Below the pieces are notes generated by a model. It worked only from the letters and a program-made list of their open reading frames with translations. It was not told the DNA's origin and made no database searches. Shown here one piece after another: positions 28,480-36,747 of a DNA stretch of 64,000 nt (positions are counted from its first letter, which is position 1; each line of letters starts with the position of its first letter). A program made the position numbers and the translations under genes. Origin of the DNA: Salegentibacter sp. (GTDB taxonomy: Bacteria; Bacteroidota; Bacteroidia; Flavobacteriales; Flavobacteriaceae); NCBI GenBank assembly GCA_017795085.1, contig CP051246.1:3846514-3910513 (forward strand), in the 5' to 3' direction.

Positions 28480-30108
28480 TTATAATTCATCCCGCCATTG
28501 CGGATCTCCGGCATTTCGGCTACCGCCAAAGCTACCATCTCTAATATTAAAATCAAGATTATCGGGATCTACCCAAAGATCGTGGGAGTCTCCATCATAA
28601 ACAGAGCTTGGAAATCCAGGAATATCATCAGAGTAAAGTTCCAAGTCTCCCGTACCCCAGTTATTATCTACACTGAAATTGGTGTCGGGAAGGTTATTAT
28701 AACCTTTTATACCATAATCTTCTTCCCCGGCTTTGTTCCATCCACGGCCAAATATGTTATTTCGCAAAATAACACCATCGGTAACATTTACATCACTATT
28801 GTCCCAATTAAGAATATGATTTCCGGCCTCGGCAACTTCAAAGAATGTTGAATTCTCAATTATAACCGAACGAGTATCATTCGAATTACTACTCCTTATA
28901 AAACTACTACCAATTTTAGAAAAACTGGAATTATTGATATGGACATCATTTATTGTCCAATCTGAGCCTTGCATATAGACCAGGTTATAACTTTCAATAC
29001 TATCTACTATCGTATTATTAAAAGTAATTTCATCAATAGTACCAGCACCCTCATTAATCCTTAAACCTCCGCGTAAGGGCCCTATTTGGCAATTTTCATA
29101 ACGAACTTCACCCAGGGCTCCTTCACTATTCAGGTAGAAGAGGAATGAACCATCATAAGGCCCTTTGATAGCGACCTCATTAAATACTATAGAACCTACA
29201 TTGACATCGGCAATATTGAAACCCTTGTGCTTTTGTGTGTATTCAAGGGTGGCCATTTCCGGTATAAGATCATAACCACTTCGAATTTCTACCGATTTCT
29301 CTATGGTAGGTCCCTCTGGAAATTCATAGGTCATCCCGCGCTTAAGAAGTATTATACTCCCTTCATTATAATTTCCATCTGCGAGCATATTATATAATAT
29401 TTCGGGATCATCCTCCTCTCCGCGCAGGTCAATTACGTTTTCGCCTTCCGGAAGACCCTCTCTGGTAGTATAAGCTGCCCAGCCCCGTAACTCATCTTCA
29501 CTATAAATGGCAATTTGATACTCCGTATCGGGATCAAGGCCTTTAATAACAACCTCTCCGGCATCCCGGTCTTCCTGGCTAACCGGAAATTCATCTAACA
29601 AGGGTTCTTCTTCCAGGTTTTCATCTTCACCTGCAAACACCTGAACCCCGGTTACCGGGGAACCAGCGGTTTCCCAACTTACCCTGGCGGCAGTATCAAT
29701 TACATCGTGTTTCTCAGGCAGGTTTAGAATAGTTGGAAAACGCTGAGTCCTTACATTGCCCAATTCAGCAATTTCACTATCGTATTCTGGATTATCAGCG
29801 TGAGCTTTTGCCCTAATTTGGTAAATGGTATTCCAAAGCAGTTCTTCGCCAATTAGTTCTTCATCAATTTGAACAAAACTGGTATCAGATTCTATGGTAT
29901 AATCGGTAGTTTGAAAAGTATCCCGGCTTACTTCCACTGTATAGTATTCAGCTTCTTTAAAATCACCCAGGTTTACAAAAATGGTATTTTCTTCAGACAT
30001 AAGCCCTTCCTGAGTTAAGACCGGACTAAAAAGCCGGGTACGTTCAAATGTCTCATCATCTTTCTCACAGGCACTAAACATAAGCACCCCTAAAAAGAGA
30101 AAAATCAA
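28480..30108 (-). CDS. Beta-helix surface lipoprotein (DUF4957/DUF5123-like), 5' end cut off by IS
   Basis: The open frame now begins at a TTG and gives 542 residues: hydrophobic MIFLFLGVLMFSACEKDD (lipobox), a fibronectin-III-like region (about 30-215) and a right-handed beta-helix with a C-terminal DRDGSFGG-type end (NIRDGSFGGSRNAGDPQW). This build matches the DUF4957/DUF5123 lipoproteins often encoded third after susC-susD in pectin loci, probable surface glycan-binding proteins. Removing the IS and one target copy restores an in-frame start MKTYNNYIKTLIFLFLGV from the ATG at 31185. The original basic signal-peptide head is thus lost. Export from the TTG or an inner ATG is doubtful, so the gene may be inactive. 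Confidence 0.8.
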   Translation of the reverse strand: MIFLFLGVLMFSACEKDDETFERTRLFSPVLTQEGLMSEENTIFVNLGDFKEAEYYTVEVSRDTFQTTDYTIESDTSFVQIDEELIGEELLWNTIYQIRAKAHADNPEYDSEIAELGNVRTQRFPTILNLPEKHDVIDTAARVSWETAGSPVTGVQVFAGEDENLEEEPLLDEFPVSQEDRDAGEVVIKGLDPDTEYQIAIYSEDELRGWAAYTTREGLPEGENVIDLRGEEDDPEILYNMLADGNYNEGSIILLKRGMTYEFPEGPTIEKSVEIRSGYDLIPEMATLEYTQKHKGFNIADVNVGSIVFNEVAIKGPYDGSFLFYLNSEGALGEVRYENCQIGPLRGGLRINEGAGTIDEITFNNTIVDSIESYNLVYMQGSDWTINDVHINNSSFSKIGSSFIRSSNSNDTRSVIIENSTFFEVAEAGNHILNWDNSDVNVTDGVILRNNIFGRGWNKAGEEDYGIKGYNNLPDTNFSVDNNWGTGDLELYSDDIPGFPSSVYDGDSHDLWVDPDNLDFNIRDGSFGGSRNAGDPQWRDEL

Positions 30109-30123
30109 GGTTTTTATATAGTT

Positions 30124-31165
30124 ATGCGAATCAAGGGTTAAAATATTAAAGTTATAAAAGCCGCAGCCAATCTTCCATATGCATGTACTGTTAATCCCTT
30201 AGTAGATCTTGCCCGGTGTGCATCTTGTATATCGGATTTTTCAATGAGCCAATTAAACAATGACTCAATAGGCTGCCTTACTTTGGATACAGCCCTAGAG
30301 TATAGGTCATTGGCTGCCCTGTCAAAATTTTTTAAGGATTGTGGCATCCCTTTGACTCCTTTGACCGGTGTAAGCATGTGTGAATTATAGTGGTCTTCTA
30401 TTCCTTCAAAGAACTCTTTGTTGTTATATATTTTGTCTCCTATGAATATCCTGTTTTCCATTGTGCTCCACTGCTCTTTGAACAGGCTTAGGTCATTTAC
30501 CGATGCAGGTGTAAACATGATTTCTTCTGGATAGGGCATTTTCCCTTGTCGACGAAAACCCAGCGCATGTAGTTTCATTCCATAATAGTACATGGATTTG
30601 GTGGAACAATAGCCTTTATCTGTAATTTCCCTGGCAACTTTGCCAGCTCTTTTCCCGGAACATGTTATAATGGGCATGGAATCCAATAGGCTTTGGCTCT
30701 TTGAACAGTCTTGGGGATGGAATTCCTTAATGATTGCCCCACTAAGCTTGTCCAGCACACCGGACAACCTGTTGAGCCTATTGTTAAAAGCCTGATAAGT
30801 TCCCAAATTGGGGAACCAGTCCAAAAGGTAGTCCATGGCAAACCGATGAATTTGTTTGATTTTAAAATATTCTTGATAATACATCACGTATAGATAAATG
30901 GCAAGGATTTCCTCATCGCTGAGCTTGGGTTCTTTGTTGTTGCTGAAGCGTTCACATTCAAACCAAAGACCTTCTTCAAATTTTTCACATACATAACAAT
31001 AAATTTTTACTAATTTAGAGTGCTTGTCGTTGGGATTCATTACTTATATGGTGTTTGAAATCACATATAAGTTACTGATTATCAGCGACTTGTGCAAGTC
31101 TAAGGCGTTGTTTTTCAACAAATTAGACTTGTTTTTTTGTTATTATTTCAACCCTTGATTAGCAT
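30124..31165 (-). mobile_element. IS982-family-like insertion sequence, 1042 bp
   Basis: The element is bounded by inverted repeats. The left end reads ATGCGAATCAAGGGTT; the right end, reverse complemented, reads ATGCTAATCAAGGGTT, and similarity continues about 10 bp further. Flanking direct repeats TAGTT at 30119-30123 and 31166-31170 mark the target duplication; the match can be extended to TAGTTAT (7 bp) if the left boundary is moved by two bases. It contains one transposase gene in the same direction as the locus. The near-intact ends and open transposase suggest a recent insertion. Confidence 0.85.
30138..31040 (-). CDS. IS982-family-like DDE transposase
   Basis: A 300-residue protein. 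Probable DDE residues are the Asp in SLLDSMPI (about residue 116), the Asp in FIGDKIYNNKEF and the Glu in RQPIESLFNWL. The order and the spacing of TPASVND before the second Asp resemble IS982 transposases, which are about 290-300 residues long. The stop codon lies inside the left inverted repeat. The frame is intact, so the element may still be active. Family placement is by motif pattern only. Confidence 0.82.
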   Translation of the reverse strand: MNPNDKHSKLVKIYCYVCEKFEEGLWFECERFSNNKEPKLSDEEILAIYLYVMYYQEYFKIKQIHRFAMDYLLDWFPNLGTYQAFNNRLNRLSGVLDKLSGAIIKEFHPQDCSKSQSLLDSMPIITCSGKRAGKVAREITDKGYCSTKSMYYYGMKLHALGFRRQGKMPYPEEIMFTPASVNDLSLFKEQWSTMENRIFIGDKIYNNKEFFEGIEDHYNSHMLTPVKGVKGMPQSLKNFDRAANDLYSRAVSKVRQPIESLFNWLIEKSDIQDAHRARSTKGLTVHAYGRLAAAFITLIF

Positions 31166-31185
31166 TAGTTATTATATGTTTTCAT
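31166..31185 (-). pseudogene. Stranded 5' end of the IS-split surface lipoprotein gene
   Basis: After the susD2 stop, ATGAAAACATATAATAAC begins at 31185 and runs into TAA created at the IS junction (MKTYNN). Joined to the sequence beyond the IS after removing one TAGTT copy, it continues in frame as ...NNYIKTLIFLFLGV. This shows that the ATG at 31185, 21 bp after susD2, was the original start. Confidence 0.8.
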
Positions 31186-31206
31186 AATTTGCTTAATTAA
31201 GGTTGG

Positions 31207-33015
31207 TTAAAATCCGTATCCATCGTTAGACAATACACCCCGGCTGTTTTCTATGGCTACATTAGGAATTGGAAAAATATACCTTACCACTCCGGGTTGT
31301 GGCCCATTGATATAGTTTCCCCAATCGTTAATTATAAATTCTTCATATTGGGTTTCATCATTATGCAGACTTAATAAAAATTGAGCCTGGTTCCAGGTAT
31401 CATCTGGCGCCACAGAAACAAACTCATCAGGATTATAAACCATAAATTCACCATTTTCATCGGTTTTCCAATACATATAATCCGGTTCATCAGTAACGCC
31501 GTTAAAGGCTTCATCGGCTAGGTTTTTCAATTCTTCTACAGTTTCTTCCATTTTTTCGGAATAGATTCCCCAGCGGATAAGCTCGTATTTACGTATCATC
31601 TCGCCACCAAATTCCCAGGCGCGTTCATCTACAATTGCTTCAAAGAAATTTTCTTTTGAGCTGGAAATATCGGCAACATATTGGTCTACTTTTTCGGGCC
31701 AATCGGCATCCTCAAATGCTCTTTGACGTACGCGCTTAAGGGCTGCCTGAGCTTCAGCTGTAGGACCGTTTAATTCGTTCTCAGCTTCAGCAAACATCAG
31801 AATCACATCCGAGTAGCGCATCATTGGCCAATTAACACCGGTTCCTTTTGCTGAAGAAGCACCCGGAGGCGGATCTAACAATGCACGATTCCATTTACCC
31901 TGGCCAATATTATAACCGGGTTCAATAAATTCCTGCTCAAAATCCTCGTTAATTTGCATTAAACTCGTAGTCACATCCCGTCTCCTATCCTGAGGATCAA
32001 AAGAAAGATAATACGAAATTGGCATAGACATATAGTTTCCTCCCGAACCATAATCATGGGCGGCCGTTTCCCCCCCTTGAACATTCACTCCAATATTCCA
32101 GCCTACATCACCCTGGCCTTCACCAAAGGGGACTTCAAATAAAATATCATCATTCGCGGGAGATCTGGAATTATGCTGATTAACAAATACCTGGCGATAA
32201 TCGGTAGGTAACTGCCGATCTTTAAGCTCCATTAGTTTTTGCGTATAATCTTTTGCAATTTGGTAGTATTCCTGATAATCACCCTCACGTTCCATAGTGA
32301 GTTCGGGAGTTAAATAATAACCGCCGCGTTGCAGGGAAAGCCTTGCAATCATTCCAAGAGTAAATTCACGGCTAACCTGCTCGGCAGCATAAGGTAGTTG
32401 ATCAGCCCAGGACATATGCTCTTCTGCATCGATCATATCCTGAATAACCCCGGTAAGGATTTCGTTTCTATCGGTTTTAGGCTTAGAGCCTTCGTCCTCA
32501 GGCTTGGGAGCTTCGGTAATATAAGGCACATCCCCAAAATGATAAATCAACATACTGTACCAGTAAGCTCTTAAGGTGTAGGTTTCTCCAAGTAAATGAT
32601 TAAAAGTTGACCTAATATTTTCGTCTTCAGACTCCAGGTTTCCAGAAGCCTGGATACCTTCTATGGCAATATTAGCATCACGAATTGCCCGATAGGCAAA
32701 AGTCCAAACGATTTCTAAATCACGATTAGTAGGCTGGGCATTAAGATCCCATATTTGATAACGATCTCCATTACTCCCCCATCCAGAAGAATGCTCAATA
32801 TCGGTGTTTCCCGTCATATTATTAGATAAACGAGACCTAAAGGCATCCTGGTTAAAATGAGAATAGACAGCATTTACTGCATTACGTGCATCGTCAACAT
32901 TAGAAAAGATATAATCCCTATCAAAAGTTGAGATAGAACGCGGCTCCATAAAATCTTCCTCACAAGAGGTAAACATCAGCACGCTAATAAGCGCAAATAT
33001 TATTTTATTTTTCAT
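31207..33015 (-). CDS. SusD/RagB-family surface glycan-binding lipoprotein (SusD2)
   Basis: A 602-residue protein with the lipobox SVLMFTSCEEDF. SusD features include LGETYTLRAYWYSMLIYHFGD, the SusD-like C-terminal VDERAWEFGGEMIRKYELIR, and MMRYSDVILMFAEAENEL in the repeat region. It pairs with SusC2 (17-bp gap) for surface capture of a pectin fragment. The IS element lies 41 bp behind its stop, so polar effects would begin after this gene. Confidence 0.95.
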   Translation of the reverse strand: MKNKIIFALISVLMFTSCEEDFMEPRSISTFDRDYIFSNVDDARNAVNAVYSHFNQDAFRSRLSNNMTGNTDIEHSSGWGSNGDRYQIWDLNAQPTNRDLEIVWTFAYRAIRDANIAIEGIQASGNLESEDENIRSTFNHLLGETYTLRAYWYSMLIYHFGDVPYITEAPKPEDEGSKPKTDRNEILTGVIQDMIDAEEHMSWADQLPYAAEQVSREFTLGMIARLSLQRGGYYLTPELTMEREGDYQEYYQIAKDYTQKLMELKDRQLPTDYRQVFVNQHNSRSPANDDILFEVPFGEGQGDVGWNIGVNVQGGETAAHDYGSGGNYMSMPISYYLSFDPQDRRRDVTTSLMQINEDFEQEFIEPGYNIGQGKWNRALLDPPPGASSAKGTGVNWPMMRYSDVILMFAEAENELNGPTAEAQAALKRVRQRAFEDADWPEKVDQYVADISSSKENFFEAIVDERAWEFGGEMIRKYELIRWGIYSEKMEETVEELKNLADEAFNGVTDEPDYMYWKTDENGEFMVYNPDEFVSVAPDDTWNQAQFLLSLHNDETQYEEFIINDWGNYINGPQPGVVRYIFPIPNVAIENSRGVLSNDGYGF

Positions 33016-33032
33016 AATACTACAATTTTTTA

Positions 33033-36000
33033 TTAAAAGCTAAGGTTAACACCTACGGTATAAGTTCGGCTTCTTGGATAAGAAGAATAGTCTACCCCGG
33101 GGGTTAACCCGTTATTAGAGCTATTTACTTCTGGATCATAACCTGAATAGTTGGTCCAAATATGCAGATTCCTTCCTGCCGCATAAACTCTAAATTTACT
33201 AAGGCCTACTTTTGAAATCAGGTTATCGGGAAGGCTATATCCTAAAGTTAAGTTATTTAATCGTAAAAACGAACCATCTTCAATTGCCCAGGAATGTACC
33301 ACCGCACCGGCAATTCCGTGGCTGGCGTGCGACCACATCTCCTTACCTTCATTTAATTCGGCAAGTTGTCCTAAATCAGTAACCACCTCTCCCGATGTTC
33401 CGGTATATTCCCCGTCTACATCTATATAGGTAAAGCGATTATCTGAATTCATAGTATTCAGCAAGTTTCCGTAAGTTACCCTTCTATATTGATTAAACTG
33501 AATTTTACCGGTGTTGTATACGTCATTTCCATACTGGAAGTTGAAAAAGATAGAGGCATCGAATCCTTTCCATTGTGCATCAAAACCAAAACCACCCTGA
33601 AAATCAGGAAGGGCATTTCCTATTACCTGGCGGTCTTCAGCATTAATTTCACCATCTTCATTTAAATCTTTCAATTTTAAAAATCCAGGTCTGATATCGG
33701 TATTTCCTACCACCGAACCCGAAGAAGGAACATCTTCTTTCAACACATATTCTTCTGATTCTTCATCATAACCTGCAAAGTCATCGGTACTGTAATATCC
33801 ATCGGTAACATAACCGTAAATATCACCTACGGTTCCTCCAACCCTTAAGAAGTAATCATTAATATTATTAAGGTCGGTACTGGCCCATCCTGACTGGAAA
33901 AATCTTTCGTCGGTTCCATCTAATTCTTCAATTTTGGCGATATTCCTACCAATATTAAAGCTACCTCTAAGGGTGAAGTCGGAGTTATCTATAATATATG
34001 TATTTACACCAAGTTCAACTCCCTTATTGGAAGTACTTCCAATATTATTCCATTTTGTATTAAATCCTGATGATGGATCATAAGCAGACTGTAATAATAA
34101 ATCTTTAGTCGTATTTTTATAAAAATCTAAACTACCTGTAATATTTTCATTTGCAAGGGTAAAATCCAATCCTAAATTTCGGTTAATAGTTGTTTCCCAC
34201 TTTAGATCAGGATTATACAGGGTGCTGCTGCTGGGTGAATAATAAACCTGCTCCCTGCCGTTGAATCCCGGCCCTCTAAAGGTGTTAGGACTAAATAAGA
34301 ACTGGGTAGCAGTAGAAGCTATCCGGTCATTACCGGTTTGCCCGTAACTTAAACGAAGTTTTAAGTTATTTACAAAGTTGCTGTCTTGCAGAAAATTTTC
34401 TTCTGAAATCTTCCAACCCAATGCCAAGGCAGGAAATAATCCTAAGCGATTTTCTTCTGAAAACTTACTGGATTGGTCGGCCCTGAAAGTTACCGTAGCC
34501 ATATATTTATTTCTAAACTGGTAATCTAACCTACCAAATACTGAAAGCCGGTTGCTTGGTGTAGATTCTGAAGTTTCCAGTCTATCAAAATTTCCGAAGG
34601 CCATATTTGCAAAGAGTTCTTCAGGGGTAATAGAAAGCCTAAATTGTTCTGCCCTCATAAAAGTGTTTTCTCCTTCAGTTGAAAACAATTCCTGACCTAA
34701 AAGAAAATCAATTTTATGCCCTTCCCATTCATTATAAAGGAAGTTCAAAGTATTTAACCACCGGTAGGAGTTACTCGTATTCATGTTTTTTTGCCCTAAA
34801 GGCATGCTCCCACCATTGTTGAAAGATTCGCTGGTTAACGGGCCGTAAAATCTTTTATCTTCATAATAGTTATTTTGCGTAGTAAAGGTACTTTTAAAAC
34901 GTAATTGCTCTATTATAGACCAGTTTAAGGCCGCATTTAAAACATAACGGTTCTCATTTCGCTTTCTCCAATCCTGTTCTGCCAATTCAACGGGACTAAT
35001 CAAACTTAAAAGGAAAGATTGAAAATCATCATCAGAATTCACCTGATTTAGGTCGATATCCATATCATCAGCAATACCATTAACCGGCCGGGTTTGTATC
35101 GCATCGCCAATTTTAATTTGGCCATTGGAAGTACCAGCACCATCTGTCACCATATTGGTGATTCTGGTAGATACATCAATATCTAATTTATCTTCAACAA
35201 TTTGTTGATTTAATTTGAAGTTAATTGCGGTACGTTCAAATGCCGAATTCAACATTAAACCTTCATCGTTGTTACGTGTAATACTTAAATTCATCTTAGT
35301 CATATCGGTCCCACCACCAATTGTTAAATTATGATATTGGGAAAGTCGCGGATCTCCGAACAGTTCATCCTGCCAATCGGTAGATTTTCGGTTATGATAA
35401 ATATCCATATCATCGTAAACCCCAAAAAACCGTTCATAATTTTCCACAGCCGTTTGCGATTGAAGTTTAGCATATTCATAATTAGCTAAAACGTATTCGT
35501 GAGATGATAAAACATCATAACTCCTATCGGCAGGAAGGTTATTAAACTGAAAGAAGTTATTATAGTTAACCGTTACTTTACCCGCAACTGGATTTTTAGT
35601 AGTTACCACCACAACTCCATTTGCCGCCTGGGCACCATATACAGCAGTAGCTGCCGCATCTTTTAATACGTTTATACTTTCAATATCTGTTGGCGGGATA
35701 TCATTAATTCCATCAACAATAAAACCGTCTACCACAAAAAGGGGTTCGTTAGATTGTGTGATAGACCCCCCACCACGTACTCTAATTCTCACTTCGGCCC
35801 CCGGTTGGCCATCGGCCGTAGTTACATTCACCCCGGGCAATCTACCACTTAAAGCCTCAGCCGCACTGGCTACAGGTATTTTTGAAAGTTCCTCACTTCC
35901 AATACTCGCTACCGAGCCGGTCATGTCTTCTTTATTTACTTTACCATAACCGTAATCGACAATAGTTACCTCATCCAATTGATCTAAATCGGGTTCCAGT

Positions 36001-36311
36001 TCAATATCAAGAACCTGGGATTCAACTACTTCAATTTCCTGGGTTTTATACCCTAAATAAGAAAACACAAGAACACCCTGTGCACTATTAAGCTCTATAT
36101 TATATTCCCCATCAAAATTGGTAGTAGTACCATTATTGGTACCTTTTTCCACCACATTAACCCCGGGAACGGGCTGTTCGGTTTCAGGATCAATAATAAT
36201 TCCTGAAACAGTGGGCGGGTCCTGTGCGTGTAAATTTGCACAGGTACAAAGAAATACCCCGAAAAAGAGTAATGGAAAACTTCGGGATAACCGCAGTAAT
36301 TTTTGATTCAT
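33033..36311 (-). CDS. SusC/RagA-family TonB-dependent transporter (SusC2)
   Basis: A 1092-residue outer-membrane transporter: signal peptide to about residue 29 (CANLHAQ), a carboxypeptidase-regulatory-like domain (VSGIIIDPETEQPVPGVNVV), a plug with LPGVNVTTADGQPGAEVRIR and VLKDAAATAVYGAQAANGV, and a barrel ending TYTVGVNLSF. No STN domain. It is closer to SusC3 than to SusC1 in the plug. Its 5' end is also the best match for the decayed relic at 44945-45285. The operator-promoter is 122 bp upstream. Confidence 0.96.
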   Translation of the reverse strand: MNQKLLRLSRSFPLLFFGVFLCTCANLHAQDPPTVSGIIIDPETEQPVPGVNVVEKGTNNGTTTNFDGEYNIELNSAQGVLVFSYLGYKTQEIEVVESQVLDIELEPDLDQLDEVTIVDYGYGKVNKEDMTGSVASIGSEELSKIPVASAAEALSGRLPGVNVTTADGQPGAEVRIRVRGGGSITQSNEPLFVVDGFIVDGINDIPPTDIESINVLKDAAATAVYGAQAANGVVVVTTKNPVAGKVTVNYNNFFQFNNLPADRSYDVLSSHEYVLANYEYAKLQSQTAVENYERFFGVYDDMDIYHNRKSTDWQDELFGDPRLSQYHNLTIGGGTDMTKMNLSITRNNDEGLMLNSAFERTAINFKLNQQIVEDKLDIDVSTRITNMVTDGAGTSNGQIKIGDAIQTRPVNGIADDMDIDLNQVNSDDDFQSFLLSLISPVELAEQDWRKRNENRYVLNAALNWSIIEQLRFKSTFTTQNNYYEDKRFYGPLTSESFNNGGSMPLGQKNMNTSNSYRWLNTLNFLYNEWEGHKIDFLLGQELFSTEGENTFMRAEQFRLSITPEELFANMAFGNFDRLETSESTPSNRLSVFGRLDYQFRNKYMATVTFRADQSSKFSEENRLGLFPALALGWKISEENFLQDSNFVNNLKLRLSYGQTGNDRIASTATQFLFSPNTFRGPGFNGREQVYYSPSSSTLYNPDLKWETTINRNLGLDFTLANENITGSLDFYKNTTKDLLLQSAYDPSSGFNTKWNNIGSTSNKGVELGVNTYIIDNSDFTLRGSFNIGRNIAKIEELDGTDERFFQSGWASTDLNNINDYFLRVGGTVGDIYGYVTDGYYSTDDFAGYDEESEEYVLKEDVPSSGSVVGNTDIRPGFLKLKDLNEDGEINAEDRQVIGNALPDFQGGFGFDAQWKGFDASIFFNFQYGNDVYNTGKIQFNQYRRVTYGNLLNTMNSDNRFTYIDVDGEYTGTSGEVVTDLGQLAELNEGKEMWSHASHGIAGAVVHSWAIEDGSFLRLNNLTLGYSLPDNLISKVGLSKFRVYAAGRNLHIWTNYSGYDPEVNSSNNGLTPGVDYSSYPRSRTYTVGVNLSF

Positions 36312-36432
36312 AACTGATTTGTTTTGGTTATTAAATATTAAAACACAAATTGGAGTCCATAGTAAACTTCAATCGTTTTCGTTAAACCCAGTAATAGCAC
36401 GGGCTTAATGGTCGTTTAGACTACAATTTAAT

Positions 36433-36476
36433 TGTAATCGATTACACAAACATACAATTATCATTAAGAAATCAAA
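36433..36476 (-). promoter_or_regulatory. susC2 promoter with palindromic operator
   Basis: On the minus strand: TTTG (36476-36473), an 18-bp spacer, TATGTTTG (36454-36447, TAnnTTTG), then directly TGTAATCGATTACA (36446-36433). The geometry is identical to susC1 and susC3. Confidence 0.82.
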
Positions 36477-36584
36477 AAAATTATCATAAAAAAATATTAA
36501 TTTTAAGATAATTAAGGAACTAAAATATCAAAATCAACTTTTAAATGACAATTATTTAAGTAGATAATAATCATGAAATAACCT

Positions 36585-36598
36585 AATGCAATCGATAT
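36585..36598. promoter_or_regulatory. Conserved ATCGAT-core element upstream of susC2 operator
   Basis: AATGCAATCGATAT, identical to the susC1 copy and exactly 152 bp upstream of the operator start. Possible auxiliary operator. Confidence 0.5.
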
Positions 36599-36747
36599 TA
36601 TAGATTTTACAAAGCAATATATATTACAAAAAACTGAATATCACTAATTTAAATTTATTGTTGATTTTTAGTTTAATTACTCTAATCTATAATCCCTATT
36701 TTTAAAAAAGTGGCCCTACTAAACCGAGGTTACTTGTCAATCCTGCC

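Larger units (their letters stand above)
36340..36690. repeat. Duplicated susC upstream block, copy 2 (intergenic 36312-36747)
   Basis: The 436-bp gap between the PME-fold gene and susC2 contains no gene. It aligns along about 340 bp with the susC1 upstream block, with nearly equal spacing of the operator, the AT-rich tract and the ATCGAT-core element. The flanking genes differ, so this is a duplicated regulatory block rather than part of a larger repeat. Confidence 0.8.

Noticed and set aside
30138..31040. Transposase as part of a larger transposon carrying the pectin genes
   Set aside because: The inverted repeats and target duplication enclose only the 1042-bp element; no second copy was seen in the window.
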